DNA from: Clitopilus passeckerianus
Lineage: Eukaryota; Basidiomycota; Agaricomycetes; Agaricales; Entolomataceae
Assembly: GCA_944990035.1 (NCBI GenBank)
Contig: CALYLX010000100.1
Location: forward strand, 310,001 to 374,000
Length of the DNA: 64,000 nt
Reading direction: 5' to 3'
Numbering within the stretch: position 1 is the stretch's first letter; each line of letters opens with the position of its first letter. The notes under the pieces are model-generated. The model searched no databases. It was not told the DNA's origin and worked only from the letters and a program-made list of their open reading frames with translations. Of this stretch, positions 34,460 to 46,960 are shown in pieces. The position numbers and the translations under genes were made by a program.

Positions 34460-36702
34460 AGACCTCTTGCTCGCGTCCTACAAGCTCTGCTTGGCCTCTA
34501 CAGCCAACCCAGCCCAACGTTGCTTACCAGCGATGAGCAACCTTAATCTCCGACGTTCAGTGTCAAGATTTGTTCGAATGGCCACCCCCGCGTTGTTGAT
34601 CCTACAAGCCTAGCAAGTTCTCCCTTTCCTCGAACGCCAATCCATATGGTACCCCAGTCAGTCTAGTTCACTTCATAGAGGTCGTACTTGTGAACTGGCA
34701 TTGGTGTAGGTGAGGTGTCTTTCTATTGTCCAAGATCCATTTTCGGCCGCTGCTGTCCCCATTTTTTTTCGACCATCCTCCCGCCATTTCTTGCTGTCAA
34801 ATTCTCGTCTTTGAGATCATAATCTGACATTTGCGCGTACAGGGGTGTTTTTTCCACTTCAAAGCTTCACTGTTTGCCCTCACGCCCCTCAAGAAGGAAT
34901 ACACGTACCATTATATTTGAAGGAATCGAAAATCTGTTCCTGCTCTGGTCAAAACCACCTACCGCCCATGTCTAAGCTCAAAACTTCGAACACGGCGACA
35001 CTTGACGTCTTAGGCGTGCAAATTTTGAGGACTATCTTATCCAGGACAAGGGTAGGCCGTCTACCCCTTTCTATTGGAGTGATAACCTGACGTCTTCGTT
35101 TTAGACCCTTTAAAATTCATTGTCTACACTATACTCGCAAACCAGAACTATTCAAAGTTCACCCGGATTAAATTCGATGTTCCTCGCGCCCATCTCGAAG
35201 CCAACGACCACCTGCATTCCTTCATGCTACACATGAACTACCCAGGAAACTGCGGGGCCTCGCCCGAACTCCGGTACTACTCAAAGCGACTTTCCATCTC
35301 TCAGAGTGTACGCCAGACGAAGCGGCACCTGCGGCGTTCCTACATCACGTTGCCTCATCTTCATGGGCGAAGAATCCTATCTTACCTAGGTCCGTCTCTA
35401 AGACTGGCAGAAGGTACATTGGCCATTTACTGGACAAAGGTCAGTTACCTTCTAAACCTGTGGTTTTTTTCAACTCGGATATCTAACCACTCTTTTAGCG
35501 ACTGCAGAATTCAACATCAAGCTACTCCAGTGCATGTACCCACCGCTCCGACACATTGTGAAGGAGATACCTTCATTCGCCTACTACGCCCACCGCAATT
35601 ATCCCTTCACTCTGGAGGTCAACGCTACCGAATCTATCAACTACAGCACCGCCATGGCATAATGCTCTTCATGGGCTGGCCTGCGTCAAGATGGACCAGA
35701 TCCTCCTTACCTTTTCCTGGCGGGTTTCCAAGCAGCCATACATCGACCTCGTAGTCATTCGGCACCTGCTGATTCAAATACCTATTCATCAATGGATACG
35801 TAGCGTATCATAAACTCGACGCTCTAGGTCACCCCGATGCCCCATCAGCTATAGCGAATAACAAAGATTCGTTTGTGGTATGTCTTTTGCTATTTCTCCG
35901 ATATTCCCCATTTTAAACTTCCATTTCAGGTTTTTCATCTGCTGTCTCTCACGCCCGTAGCAAGAAAGGACTTCGCCATCTCAACTTTGACCTTCCTTGA
36001 ACATGGCATATAGCCACTATTTCACATCAAAAAGCGTTCCTATGAGGGTCAGGAGCCCAACCTTGATTCTCCCTCGAGCCTCTAAAATAATCAATGGTCC
36101 TCAGACACCAACGCCCACAATTACATCGAGCACCACTCGAGTTTGCTCCCGCTATAGAACCCATCACTTCTCCAAACGGCTAAACCTAGGCCCCATTTCC
36201 TTTTGAACTCAAGACGTTGAACGAGATTGGGCTACAGCTTCCCCGAGGCCACCCAATACTGTACTTCGCCCCACCCATATCGACGATGTTCAATTTTTAA
36301 GTACCCATTACATTTGTCCCTAATTAATTCTCATCCATTCCCGCCCCCGCTACTCTTGGTCTCTCCAGGAGAGCCTCCAACTATCGACTTCATTCTCAGT
36401 TCTACCTATTCGCAAAAGGCAGACAGTGTGGTGTCAGCGGTTCAAATAGCAGATCCTGCACTCAACCTCGATTCAGAACGTCCAGCTCCTACGCCCAATA
36501 CCAGACCCCGGGCCCTGCTCAAGTCACGAAGGCTGAACCCGCCACCGGGAGCTCATACCATCCACCCTCGACGGTCTCTTGGACTAAATCTGGTCGAACC
36601 TCTCCAAAAATCCCGCGGCCCAACTCCTCGGATTCCGAAACAGTGCTCAATAATACCTCCACATCCGACCTCCCACCTTCCGGATGCATTGGGTCTACTT
36701 GA
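34460..36702 (+). pseudogene. S-family copy d (best preserved, premature stop)
   Basis: Introns: 34710-34842, 35052-35104, 35440-35498, 35878-35929, all GT..AG with CTGAC/CTAAC-like branch sites and matched in copies b and f. Exon 34843-35051 ends LKTSNTATLDVLGVQ..., matched by ELKTRNIATLDVFGVQ in copy f. Exon 35105-35439 is open: FTRIKFDVPRAHLEAND, then MNYPGNCGASPELRYYSKR. Exon 35499-35877 has MYPPLRHIVKEIPSFAY and LEVNATESINYSTAMA, then a TAA at 35660-35662 where copy f continues in frame (MVEGFSWTNLRQD). The C terminus is Ser/Thr/Pro-rich, ending LPPSGCIGST at 36702. I know no matching family. The first exon is unclear. Confidence 0.5.
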
Positions 36703-37902
36703 GCCTCTTGATCGGCGAAGAGCGCACTTCTGCCAGTCGAGATTCATGGCACGAGCTGGGAATACGCGCCTCCTTCCGTGGCGTAACCTGTTAGGTTTAG
36801 TGGGACGGACTCGGGATGACGGTGTGGCAGTATTATTGGGCTATAATATTTTACATGGACGTGAATAGAACCGGTAGTACTGGTGTACTGGGTAGTACTA
36901 GTCGTCGTTAATCCATGTATACGACAGTATGCGCAACTTGAGATATAGGTGATGGCGGGGGTTGCCATCGTCCAAGGGTCCACTGGCATAGGCCTCCTAA
37001 GCAAGTCGAATATTCGCCCGAGTCAGTATTTCTGCAATACAGTTGTTAGCGCTGCCTTGAATTCTTGAACAGTAGATGCACAAACCTACTCGGTATCCCA
37101 AAGAGATCAACCTTGCTCATACAACTGAATCCTCATGGATGCAAGGAGCTTCTAGTGCACGCAGAAGAGCGCAGATCCAGATATTTTGGCTTCAGGATGC
37201 ATGGTGGTCATCGACGATAGTGGTACCAGCTCGTAGGAGGAAGCCTGCGAGGCCCTGATGATCCTTCCGGGATTCGGTCACGGGCTCTTGATACGTCTGT
37301 ACGACGAAGTCATCCGGAGCCGTAGGGAACGGCTGACCGCCGAGTTGGAGTGTCAGATTATGTGGTCGGGTTGACAGAGGGCACGAGGAGAGGGCGCCAA
37401 ATCCAGAGACAGTGTGCGGAAGATGGATTTGCCAAAGCGGCGCGAATTGACTGGTCAACCTGAGGGAGGAGGAGACGATACTCCCGGATACTTTCATTCC
37501 GGTGAAGTCGACATCATCGGTAGTGGAAATAGAATCCTATGGAATTGGGTAATCCTAAGAAAATGTCGTCAGCATTTCTTGTGGTTAATTCGAGTCTGGC
37601 GCCTACACGAACCTTGTTGTTATCCGCGAGCAAAGTAAATTCACCATTTTCCCCTCAAAAGCCCGAGGTGTATTGACCAGGTCTTGATGATGATGGATAA
37701 ATCGAGGAGACCAGGAAAGTCGAGAAGATTTTAGTCCGATATGTATCCTTTGCTTGGTTACCGGAAGCTTATTCTTTCCGACATTTCGCAGCGGGCTGGC
37801 AAGGATATTGGAGATAGATGATATACTTGAAATTTTGAGAGGCAATCGAACCAACTTGAAACTTGAAAGTGGTCAAGCAGTGGTGGCAGGAGTTGCAAGG
37901 CC
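36703..37902 (-). other. M block, copy 2
   Basis: It aligns with 8560-9825. The minus-strand frame ending DDHHAS stop (37192) parallels DDNHAA stop (9146). An intron-like unit on the minus strand runs GTAGGTTTGTGC..CGCTAACAACTG..TTGCAG near 37030-37090, and its counterpart near 9030 has a damaged donor. A full gene could not be assembled. Confidence 0.4.
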
Positions 37903-37934
37903 AGGTCCTCCAAAATATACAGCGACAAATAAAT
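37903..37934. repeat. Divergent box, copy 5
   Basis: AGGTCCTCCAAAATATACAG then CGACAAATAAA, identical to the box at 9826, with shared flanks on both sides (GGAGTTGCAAGGCC before it). Here the S family to the right is absent and NLR4 follows within 650 bp. Confidence 0.5.
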
Positions 37935-38381
37935 CCCCTCTCCTCCTTACTCAACCTCTCGATACCCGCTCAAGGGTCAAACAATGCAAACCAGCAACAC
38001 GTGCAATATGTTACGTTTTAGGTGAAGCCGGTTATGAGTGATGTCACTGCTAACCATCCTCTTCATTTCCCTGCCTCCCCTCCTGGCGTGGACGGTGTAC
38101 CGGGATGGAGGCAAGCGCAGACAATTTCAAGGAGTTGTGGTGCCATCCAGCGGATGACCCTGGGATGACCAGATGGAGTAGAAATCGCCTGGTGGAAATC
38201 TTTTGGGAAATCGTCTGAAGAGATAGTCGAGGTTTCTCCTCTTCCTCCGTTCTTCAGACTCGTTCTTCAGACTCTGTAGAAGAGTTCATGTTAGACCTTT
38301 ATAGGGATGTACGCCGAGATTCTCAGTGATCGTCCGCCCACAAAATCTCAATATTCGAATTAGTCCTCCGGTCTTCGGCCG
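37935..38381. other. NLR4 upstream flank, related to NLR6 flank
   Basis: The stretch 38000-38381 aligns with 61930-62283 before NLR6, including GGTGAAGCC, GAGTGATGTC/GAATGATGTC and GGAGTTGTGGTGC words and an upstream GAGATTCTCAGTGA word. No gene is seen. Confidence 0.5.
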
Positions 38382-38416
38382 ATGGGCGCCAAATGTCATG
38401 AATAAAGCTGTGTCCA
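38382..38416 (+). promoter_or_regulatory. NLR promoter box (NLR4)
   Basis: ATGGGCGCCAAATGTCATG then AAAGCTGTGTCCAC, 175 bp before the NLR4 start. The upstream words AATATTCGAA and GGTCTTC are shared with NLR6. Confidence 0.55.
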
Positions 38417-38556
38417 CATCCACACCAGCGCTTCTGCGTGCCAGGGCCTCATGTTCTAAGGGACACGAGTAGGACGCTTGTTACCCTAGAACCATTTGTC
38501 TGGTCTACGATCTACTTCATTCAGTGCCCCCGATTCGCCCAAAGAAACCCGCTGGA

Positions 38557-41500
38557 ATGGATTCAGACAAAATGACGGACCATGAGCCTGCAAGCAGCGA
38601 CACCAGACACCCAAAAAGGCGTCCAACCCTCCCACTTCCTGCTTCGGTGGATTTCTCGATGCATTCAAATGCCACGGTAGCTGGACGCGACGTAAACATC
38701 AACGTCGCAGCCGGGGTGCCTCCCAGAGATCCTGCTATAGGTAGGCAGGACCGACCACATGTTTCTCAATCTATGAACTAACCTCATTGGCAGATATACG
38801 GACACTTGCCAACTGGGTATCGCCTCTGAATCATCATAAGATTCACAAGGATATACTCGAGAAGGTGATGAAAGGAACTGGATCTTGGATCTTCGAACAT
38901 CCAGGATTTAAGGACTGGCTATCCAAGAAGACCAAGATTCTGTGGGGGACTGGTATACGTGAGTCCTCTTCAACACACTGGGACAACTTGAATAGAGTTT
39001 AACATTTCTGATTGCAGCAGGAGCGGGGAAAAGTTGTCTTACGTGAGAATACCTTTCCTTCAGCCCGGCTGGGTATTCAACCTCAACTTGAGCAGGTCAA
39101 TGGTCATTGAATATCTCATTGAGCACAAACATGCCACGGCCATCTACGTTTACTGCCAATACAACGATCAACTGTCTGCTGCCGAAATACTAGCTTGTCT
39201 ACTCAAGCAGATGATCGAAAACTCTGGAGAGGTTGCACAATATGTCCTGAACGACTTACACAAAAAATGCGTCCGCACTGAAACCAAACCTTCGAAATCG
39301 GAACTCCTGACAACGCTTCGGAGGGCTTCTCGACACTTTATGGACGTCTTCTTTGTAGTGGATGCGTTGGACGAGCTTAAAGATGACGTTCGACCAGAAC
39401 TCATAATCGATCTGATGTCCCTTCAACAACCGCTCTTTATGACCTCCCGTCCACTCTCGGATTTTCCCTACTCGAGGGCGCCAGACTTCACCATTCAAGC
39501 ACCCAACGATGATCTCGACATTTACATAACGACCAAAATTGCATCTTTCCCGAAGTTGGAACCCCTCCTTCGTGGACCTGGAGTTTGTGAGGATATTATC
39601 ACTAAAATTCAGACTCGATGTGATGGGATGTGAGTGAAAATTGTCCCTCTGTGGTGCAGGGTGGCTAAGATGACCCAATAGGTTCCTTCTTGCCGCTCTC
39701 CAGGTGGATGCGTTGTTTTCAGCTGGCATCATTGACGCCAAAAGCCTGCGAAAAGCGGTGGAGCACCTGCCCACATCGTTAGATGGTCGGTACGAGCTGA
39801 CGCTAAAGCGAGTTCGAAGCCAGAATACTCAGGAGCAGGATCTGGCTTTCAGGGCGATTGCGTTGGTGACGCACGCTGCTTCTATTCTTAGCGTCGACGA
39901 GCTTCTCGAAGCCCTTACCGTTGATGTCGAGGCGGCTTCCGTTGAGGGAGAGTGTCGTACGACGGAAGAGACATTGGTCGGTGTTTGTATGGGGTTCGTG
40001 ACAATTGAGAAGGAAACCAAAACTGTCCAGCTGATTCGTATGTCCTGGCCACGCTTGCTACTTTCCAACCTGAATCAATGATTTCGCAGACTACACCGCA
40101 CAAGAATTCTTCAAGAGGCAGAACGATACCCCAATTTTCAACGACCCACACACGTTCATCGCGAATGTTTCGGCAGTATACCTGAGTCACTCAGACATCG
40201 AATCTACCGCGATTCTTACCAACGACGACCTTCGAGCGACGAAGTCATCCCACCCATTTCTCCACTATGCCTGCTCCAATCTGGCTTATCACACATGCCG
40301 GGCAAGCGCCAGCGGCGAAGGCCAAATCCCCACGCATATTGGCGAGCTTTTCCGGAAGCGACCCAATGTGCCGGTGCCGCTCACTCTCCTGGGGAATTTC
40401 ATCGATCATGTGCAAGCAATCCATTTTGCTGCGCTTCATGGGCTGAAGTCCCTATTTGAGGGAAACCTCCAATCACTCAATAGAAACTCGACGCTGGGAT
40501 GTTCGCCATTGTTCTATGCATGCCTGGGTGGCCACACCGCCCTTGCCAAGCAGGTATTGGACGACTTCAGAGCCAGCACGGGCGCTGGATATGCAACGAA
40601 GTTCGGTGCAACTGTCCTTCATGCTGCATCCCGAAGCGGACAGCTAGACGCCGTCGAACTCGTGTTACCAATTGTCGGCTCCCAAGACAGGACTTCAACT
40701 GTTCGCCGCCTCTTTGGCCATATGCACGTTGACATCAACACTAAAATGTCGGATGGACGAACAGCTCTTCATCTTGCGTCACAATATGGATATGTGTCAG
40801 TTGTCAACACCTTTCTCGGCCACATTGTGACACGTACAAAAAGTGCCATTGAGCAGAGGGTGTTGCAGATACCGTCCCAGCTAGGATACTGGACCGTATC
40901 CAGACTGGGACTTAGCTCTGGCAACATTGAAGTTAATGCTAAGGACCAGAATGGAGGGACGCCTCTCATCGTATCAGCCGAGAATGGACACTCTTTGGTT
41001 GTTGAATCACTGCTCAGCATGGAGGGCATACGTGTCAATGCGACGACAGAACATGGATGGACAGCACTACATTTTGCAGCCCAGAGTGGGCCCTTATTGG
41101 TCGCTGTATTGCTCCTGAACGCCCCGGGCATCAAGATCAATGCAAAGTCCAACGACGGATGGACACCACTTCATGATGCAGCGTTGAATGGGCACGAGTC
41201 GGTCGCTCGATTGCTCCTGAAAACCCCGGGCATTGAGATCAATACAAAGAGCAACAACGGAGGGACACCTCTTCACCTTGCGGCCCAGAATGGGCACGAG
41301 TCGGTCGCTCAATTGCTCCTGAAAACCCCGGGCATTGAGATCAATACAAACAGCGACAATGGAGGGACACCTCTTCACCAGGCAGCGTTGAATGGGCACG
41401 AGTCGGTCGCTGTATTGCTCCTGAACGCCCCGGGCATCAAGATCAATGCAAAGTCCAACGACGGATGGACACCACTTCATGATGCAGCGTTGAATGGGCA

Positions 41501-42890
41501 CGAGTCGGTCGCTCAAATGCTCCTGAACACCCCGGGCATTGGGGTCAATACAAAGACCAACGACGGGCGGACACCACTTCACCTTGCAGCGCAGAATGGG
41601 CACCAGTCGGTCGCTCAAATGCTCCTCAACTCCCCGGGCATCGAGGTCAATTCAAAGTCCAACGACGGATGGACACCACTTCACCTTGCAGCCCAGAATG
41701 GGCACGAGTCAGTCGCTCAAATGCTCCTTAACTCCCCGGCCATCGAGATCAATCCAAAGACCAACAACGGAGGGACACCTCTTCACGTTGCAGCCCAGAA
41801 TGGGCACGAGTCGGTCGCTCAAATGCTCCTCAACTCCTCGGGCATCGAGGTCAATTCAAAGTCCAACGACGGATGGACACCACTTCACGTTGCAGCCCAG
41901 AATGGGCACGAGTCAGTCGCTCAATTGCTCCTCAACTCCCCGGGCATCGAGGTCAATTCAAAGTCCAACGACGGATGGACACCACTTCACCTTGCAGCCC
42001 AGAATGGGCACGAGTCAGTCGCTCAATTGCTCCTTAACTCCCCGGCCATCGAGATCAATCCAAAGACCAACAACGGAGGGACACCTCTTCACGTTGCAGC
42101 CCAGAATGGGCACGAGTCGGTCGCTCAATTGCTCCTGAACACCCCGGGCATTGAGATCAATACAAAGACCAACGACGGATGGACGCCTCTTCACCTTGCA
42201 GCCCAGGATGGACACAAATCGGTCGCTCAATTGCTCCTGAACACCCCGGGCATTGAGATCAATCCAAAGACCAACGACGGATGGTCACCTCTTCACGTTG
42301 CAGCCCAGAATGGGCACGACGTAGTCGCTCAATTGCTCCTGAAAACCCCGGGCATTGAGATCAATCCAAAGACCAACGACGGATGGACACCACTTCACAA
42401 AGCAGCCCAGAATGGGCACGAGTCGGTCGCTCAAATGCTCCTCAACTCCTCGGGCGTTGAGGTCAATGCAAGAGAGAAAGATGAATGGACACCACTTCAT
42501 GTTGCAGCCTTGAATGGGCACAAGTCGGTCGCTCAATTACTCCTCGACTCCACTAACATTGAGGTCAATCCAAAGACCAATGATGAATGGACACCGCTTC
42601 ATCATGCGGCTCACAAAGGCCACGAGCCGGTCGTTCGGTTGCTCCTGAACTCCACCGGCATCAAGGTTAATTCAAGAGAGGAGGAAGGGTGGACACCGCT
42701 TCACTTTGCAGCAGAGGAAGGACACGAAGCGGTCGTTCGACTACTCCTTGGATTTCCTGGAGTGGATGCCCACATCCGAGGTACTGGCGAACCCCCTTGG
42801 GACAAAACTCCTCTTGAGGCGGCCAGGTCTAAAGATCAATACCACATTGTCGCATTGTTTGAAGAGATGGGGTTTTTGGAGACGGCTTAA
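38557..42890 (+). CDS. NLR4: NACHT-ankyrin receptor, 1354 aa
   Basis: Exons 38557-38740, 38794-38958, 39018-39042, 39096-39629, 39682-40037, 40090-42890 total 4065 nt, a multiple of three. The tail holds DFSMHSNATVAGRDVNINVA. Walker A is GIPGAGKS (Ser in place of Thr, about residues 115-122). Walker B is VVDALDEL and the sensor MTSR. Helical segments lead to HYTAQEFFK. Three diverged ankyrins (GCSPLFYACLGG, ATVLHAASRSG, RTALHLASQYG) precede about 18 units with variable residues around TPLH and then a C-terminal KTPLEAARSKD cap. Upstream sequence and tail group it with NLR6. No N-terminal effector domain is seen. Confidence 0.94.
40945..42780 (+). repeat. 102-bp ankyrin-coding tandem array of NLR4 (about 18 units)
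   Basis: Units alternate between INTKSNNGGTPLH- and VNSKSNDGWTPLH-type linkers, and some blocks of two or three units are copied as a set. For example, the AKSNDGWTPLHDAALNG unit occurs twice, near 41145 and 41450. Silent sites are nearly identical between copied units, which indicates recent unequal exchange. Confidence 0.88.
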
Positions 42891-44332
42891 TTGCTTTTCC
42901 TCTTCTTTTTCATGCATCCCGAAAGCTGTACTTATTTTATCCAGAACGATCATGCCCAAATACTTCAGGAATATTTAATTTCATTTGATATACGTAGTGA
43001 CCGGATACAACCCTTGTTTTACCCCACCTTCGTATAAACTTGACATATATACCTAAACGATACTTGTTCACCAGACTATTGGCTAAGCGCACGAGAACCC
43101 CAATGAAATTCTATCCTGATACACAGGTGTCGCAAAGAGTCTCCAAGAAACGGGCCTTCGGTGCTGGGGAGTCTCGTCTTGTCTCCTAAAGAATCGGGCT
43201 GGAGACTTGAGTTGGAGAGACTGCCAGATATGCAAAGGGTGAGGATGTCGCCACTAGGTTGGAATGGACCATGGATTATCAATGAAAAATTGACCTGAAA
43301 ACAGGAGTTGATCTCAAACGAGCGTTCGAAAAGAGGAAAGCACGAACGGCGTTGGCTGCGTACCTACGAACTGCTATTATTCGCTGTTAAATATAATCCA
43401 CCTGGTCGAGAGGCGCGCCAAGCTACGCTGGCCATGCTCAACATCTTACAAGAAGTGGGGGTAGCGACACTCGAGATGTCTTCCAGACCGGGACGGCTTC
43501 GTGTTCCACACAGAACAGATACAGGTTTCTATCAGCACTACAGCTTTCCGTGCATAGTCAAATACGCTGCGTCTACATGAGAACTTTTTATCGACAAAAA
43601 GATACTCGGAGCGTACGAACCCATCTCATAGAAGATCTGACCCAAATACCCCAGCTACTATATCCTGAACAATGGTGATCGTGCTGCTTTTGCGAAGAGG
43701 TGATATTCCTCTGGAGGCCGGGCTCACGACTTCGTTCGTCACGATAACGCGGTGCACGGGAGCATTCAAGGAAGGCACCGGGCATATCCTGCAAAGCTGG
43801 CCGCATGCGAGGAAACGATGTCGGACTAAATTGAAGCCTTGGAAAGTAGTTGTTGGAACCAGTTGAGGCAAAGCCTGCGGCGGAGATTTATTTTGGAGTC
43901 GATAGGAGAAATATGCGTCGAAAACATACCGAATACCTGTCTGCTCCAGGGCGGTAGCATCAAGTCTCGAGACGCAACGGCTCCGCAAATCTTGCGTGAG
44001 CCATCCATATGCCTGAAATAGTATCAGAAGGGCTTATATGGGGTAGATCAAGTATATGCAGACAATCCTTACCCACTTGAACTAGGTTACTGAATACCAT
44101 ATGACATGATTGGAGTACATCTTGGACACAAAATATAGGTTTCGTTTGGATCTAATCCTGCAACACTTCTGACGGCCTTAATTGAACAAACAGTGTGCGG
44201 GTATGACACGAGGCATGAAGCTTGATGTCGAAGGGTTGAAATTGGGAGAGGGGATCGAAGAAATGTAGTGGCCAGGTAGTGGTCGACTAAGTCATAACCC
44301 AAGAACTTAAGTTGGGTCGGATTCGGGAGGCT
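42891..44332 (-). pseudogene. Converging decayed C-family sequence behind NLR4
   Basis: It shares with the other NLR 3' flanks a CCATGGATTATCA word followed by GACCTGAAAACAGG (also near 6255 and 56480) and a minus-strand exon-end TTCTCAT/GTAGACGC near 43575. Frames are short and unmatched. No intact gene. Confidence 0.35.
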
Positions 44333-44363
44333 GCGTCCTTAGAAGGCAACAGTGCCAAATAAA
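44333..44363. repeat. Divergent box, copy 6 (diverged)
   Basis: GCGTCCTTAGAAGGCAACAG then TGCCAAATAAA. The centre is changed, but the position, the preceding GGTCGACTAAGTC and TCGGGAGGCT words and the AAATAAA end identify it. Confidence 0.4.
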
Positions 44364-46960
44364 TGCTCTTGCTCAAGCCTTCGGCTTTTCCTCGCGATGC
44401 CCAGTGCCTCCAGCTGATCCCAGAACAATGCTGAGCAGCGACAGCGACGAGCTTGGATGCCAGATTGATCAACTTCAACCAAACTTTCTCCAATGGCCGC
44501 CTTCTCTGAGAAGGCACTCGCGCTACGCATCGGGTTTTCCGTCCTCAGGATTCCCCGTGCTCTGGATACGAACGAGGGAAATTCTTGCAAATACAGCTGC
44601 TGGTGCTGTTCCTAGAATTGAAGCACCGTCATCTTGGAACTTGGAGACTTGAGCACAAGTATGTATCTTTAACAATTTTTTTACCCCCTGTCACTTCTCA
44701 ATATCGGTGAACATCCTCAACCGCCCGCTCTCGTGTTTGACAAACAAGAGAACCTTTTCTGACGATCTTCCTTGTAGGGTGGAAACTCTTTTCTATTGAA
44801 GCTCGACGTGGCCATGCTTCTCACCTTCTGCCAGGGATGTGGTACGTTCACTTCCATTTTTTCTTATTGGCTCAACATTCTAACTTTTTTGCTTCCAGCT
44901 ACTTCCTTAAACTCCGGAGGCCCTGCTCCCATCTTCAAAGAGGCGTTCCCCAAGCTCACCCATTTTCGTTGACGCCAGCATGCTACTGCGTCCGACCTGG
45001 CGACCAACTGCCTTCAAGGATTCCTCCGTTCGCTGTCCCTCCCCTCCTGGCTGATGCAAGACGCTTGGTACTACTTCACGACCTCGCCTGAACTTGGGTA
45101 CTACCTCGAGCCACTTCCCAGATTTCGGAGGGAATGTGAGATGAAACTGCGTCTGCGGTATTCCGGCCGCCTGCAGACCAGGCGGCTCTCTGCTTGGCGG
45201 CGGGTTTTCTTCTTGTGAAGGGGAACACGGAGAGAGACGTTGGGTGCAATATCGCTAATGGTAAGTCGTCTTTCTGCACATTTCTTTTTTTCTGAACCGG
45301 AAATCTAACCTCATGTGTAGACGCCCGTATTTCCTCGACAACCTGTGGGCAACATGGCTCCCATGAAGAATCTCTCGTGCAACCTTTGGCTCCATTCATG
45401 GCGATTCATCAACTGGATATGCTGTGTGGCATCGCCGCATACCCTGTCTTTCGCTCTTCATCGAGTTTTCTGGACCTTTTGTCGCTCAAAAGCTCCCGAA
45501 TTCCAGCGTCCATTGTATTCGAGCCCACGTGTATTCCAGCGCTACGCCAACGGTGAACGACAGCCTTATGATCACGGTATGTTTCTCTCAGCGTTATTCG
45601 ATGTTAACGATGTTCATCTTTTTCTGCAGCTTTCCTCGTCCACTCCCTCCCTTCGTTGAAGAACTTCATTGATTGACCTACACGCCCGCCAAGCCGCATA
45701 TGGCCCCCACCTCGTATCAACATGCATTTCTGTGAGTCCCAGGCCCGCATAGAACCCTACGACAAGACGCTCACCAAGCTAGGGGCCTCTGATTCATCGG
45801 CAGATTCCTTCATCTTCGCATTTCCGAGAATAGCATTCACGCAGGATCCAGCACTGTTCACACCTACTCTAGTGCAGCAACTGGCAGCATCTCCGGACGC
45901 CGAGGATCCGCCATGTCTTTCCAATTCCCGAGGTCAGAACGAGCATCTTCGACTTTATCTCCCTCTCCATTGGCCCTAGCTCTCTCACAGCTCGTCCTAC
46001 CCACGGGCTCCATCAACAACAACGTACAGCGGCTTTTCTCGCCTCATGGCACGTCCTACCGTGGCTAGACCTGCCAGCTGCTTCTTTTCAGGCCAAGTCA
46101 ACAAGTTAAAGTCCAGCCCTCCAATTCGCCGGTGAACTTCGTAGCCGCACGTCTCCCAACGCCAGAATTCACTCGGAGTCCAACACCATTTGAACTCAAC
46201 TGGTTTAGCACCGGCAGCTCCTCCCAATTGGTGGCCGTTCCGCACCTTATCCCACCCCTCAACTCCACGTTCAGGCGCCGAACGAGCAGGCCCAGGTTCA
46301 GCTCATTCTCCCATCGTCTTCCCAATCTCGTCAAACCCAAGCTGGACCTTGGACCAATCACAGCAGAACTGTTGGGTTCCCGTCCAACCAGACTTTACGC
46401 ATTCCTGGAGCTCCTCAGCGAGCCGTATAACCGCTTCGGCGGCATTCGTCGACCATTGGCTTCAACATCCGTGTATCAATGGCTATAAGGCTCCCAGCTC
46501 TTGGGCATCTCACTACCTCGCTGATAACAGGGCTCCGCAGATATTCGGAGCATGCTCAGCTTCACCTCCCTCAGTGCCGGTGGCACCCTGTCGACCCTCC
46601 AATTCTTTCGTCCCACCCACACCTGACCTTAAAATGTCCCCTCTCCTCCCTTGGAAAACTTGCCGCTGTCGGGGTCGGTCGTCTAAGCTACATCTACAAT
46701 AACTGCAGTTGCAAGGATACATTCTCGTCCTCAAGAGGAAGTTGCGTCTAATCCTCTTGTGGTGCCATCCGGCCTCAATAGCCTTACGCTATCAGTACCA
46801 GAAGCTCGGAGAGCAATTTATACGGGTCATCGGAACACCCATCCTGCACCAACGACGGTTCCAACCTCAGAGAAGGGCAGAATGAATACAATGTCATTCA
46901 TCGCTGCCCAGATTACGGCGGTGCGGTGTCGGCGTCATTGGGTCTCACCTGCGCCTCCTG
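44364..46960 (+). pseudogene. S-family copy e (decayed)
   Basis: Intron-like units run 45261-45320 (GTAAGTCGTC..ATCTAACC..TGTAG) and 45577-45629 (GTATGTTTCTC..TCTGCAG), in the family positions. Exons between are diverged from copies d and f. The downstream part (45900-46700) is Ser/Thr/Pro-rich in several frames. No complete frame can be built. Confidence 0.35.

Noticed and set aside
36227..36868. 213-codon plus-strand frame
   Set aside because: Its frame differs from the one whose C terminus (LPPSGCIGS, stop) is conserved with 8270-8560. It is a shadow in Ser/Pro-rich sequence.
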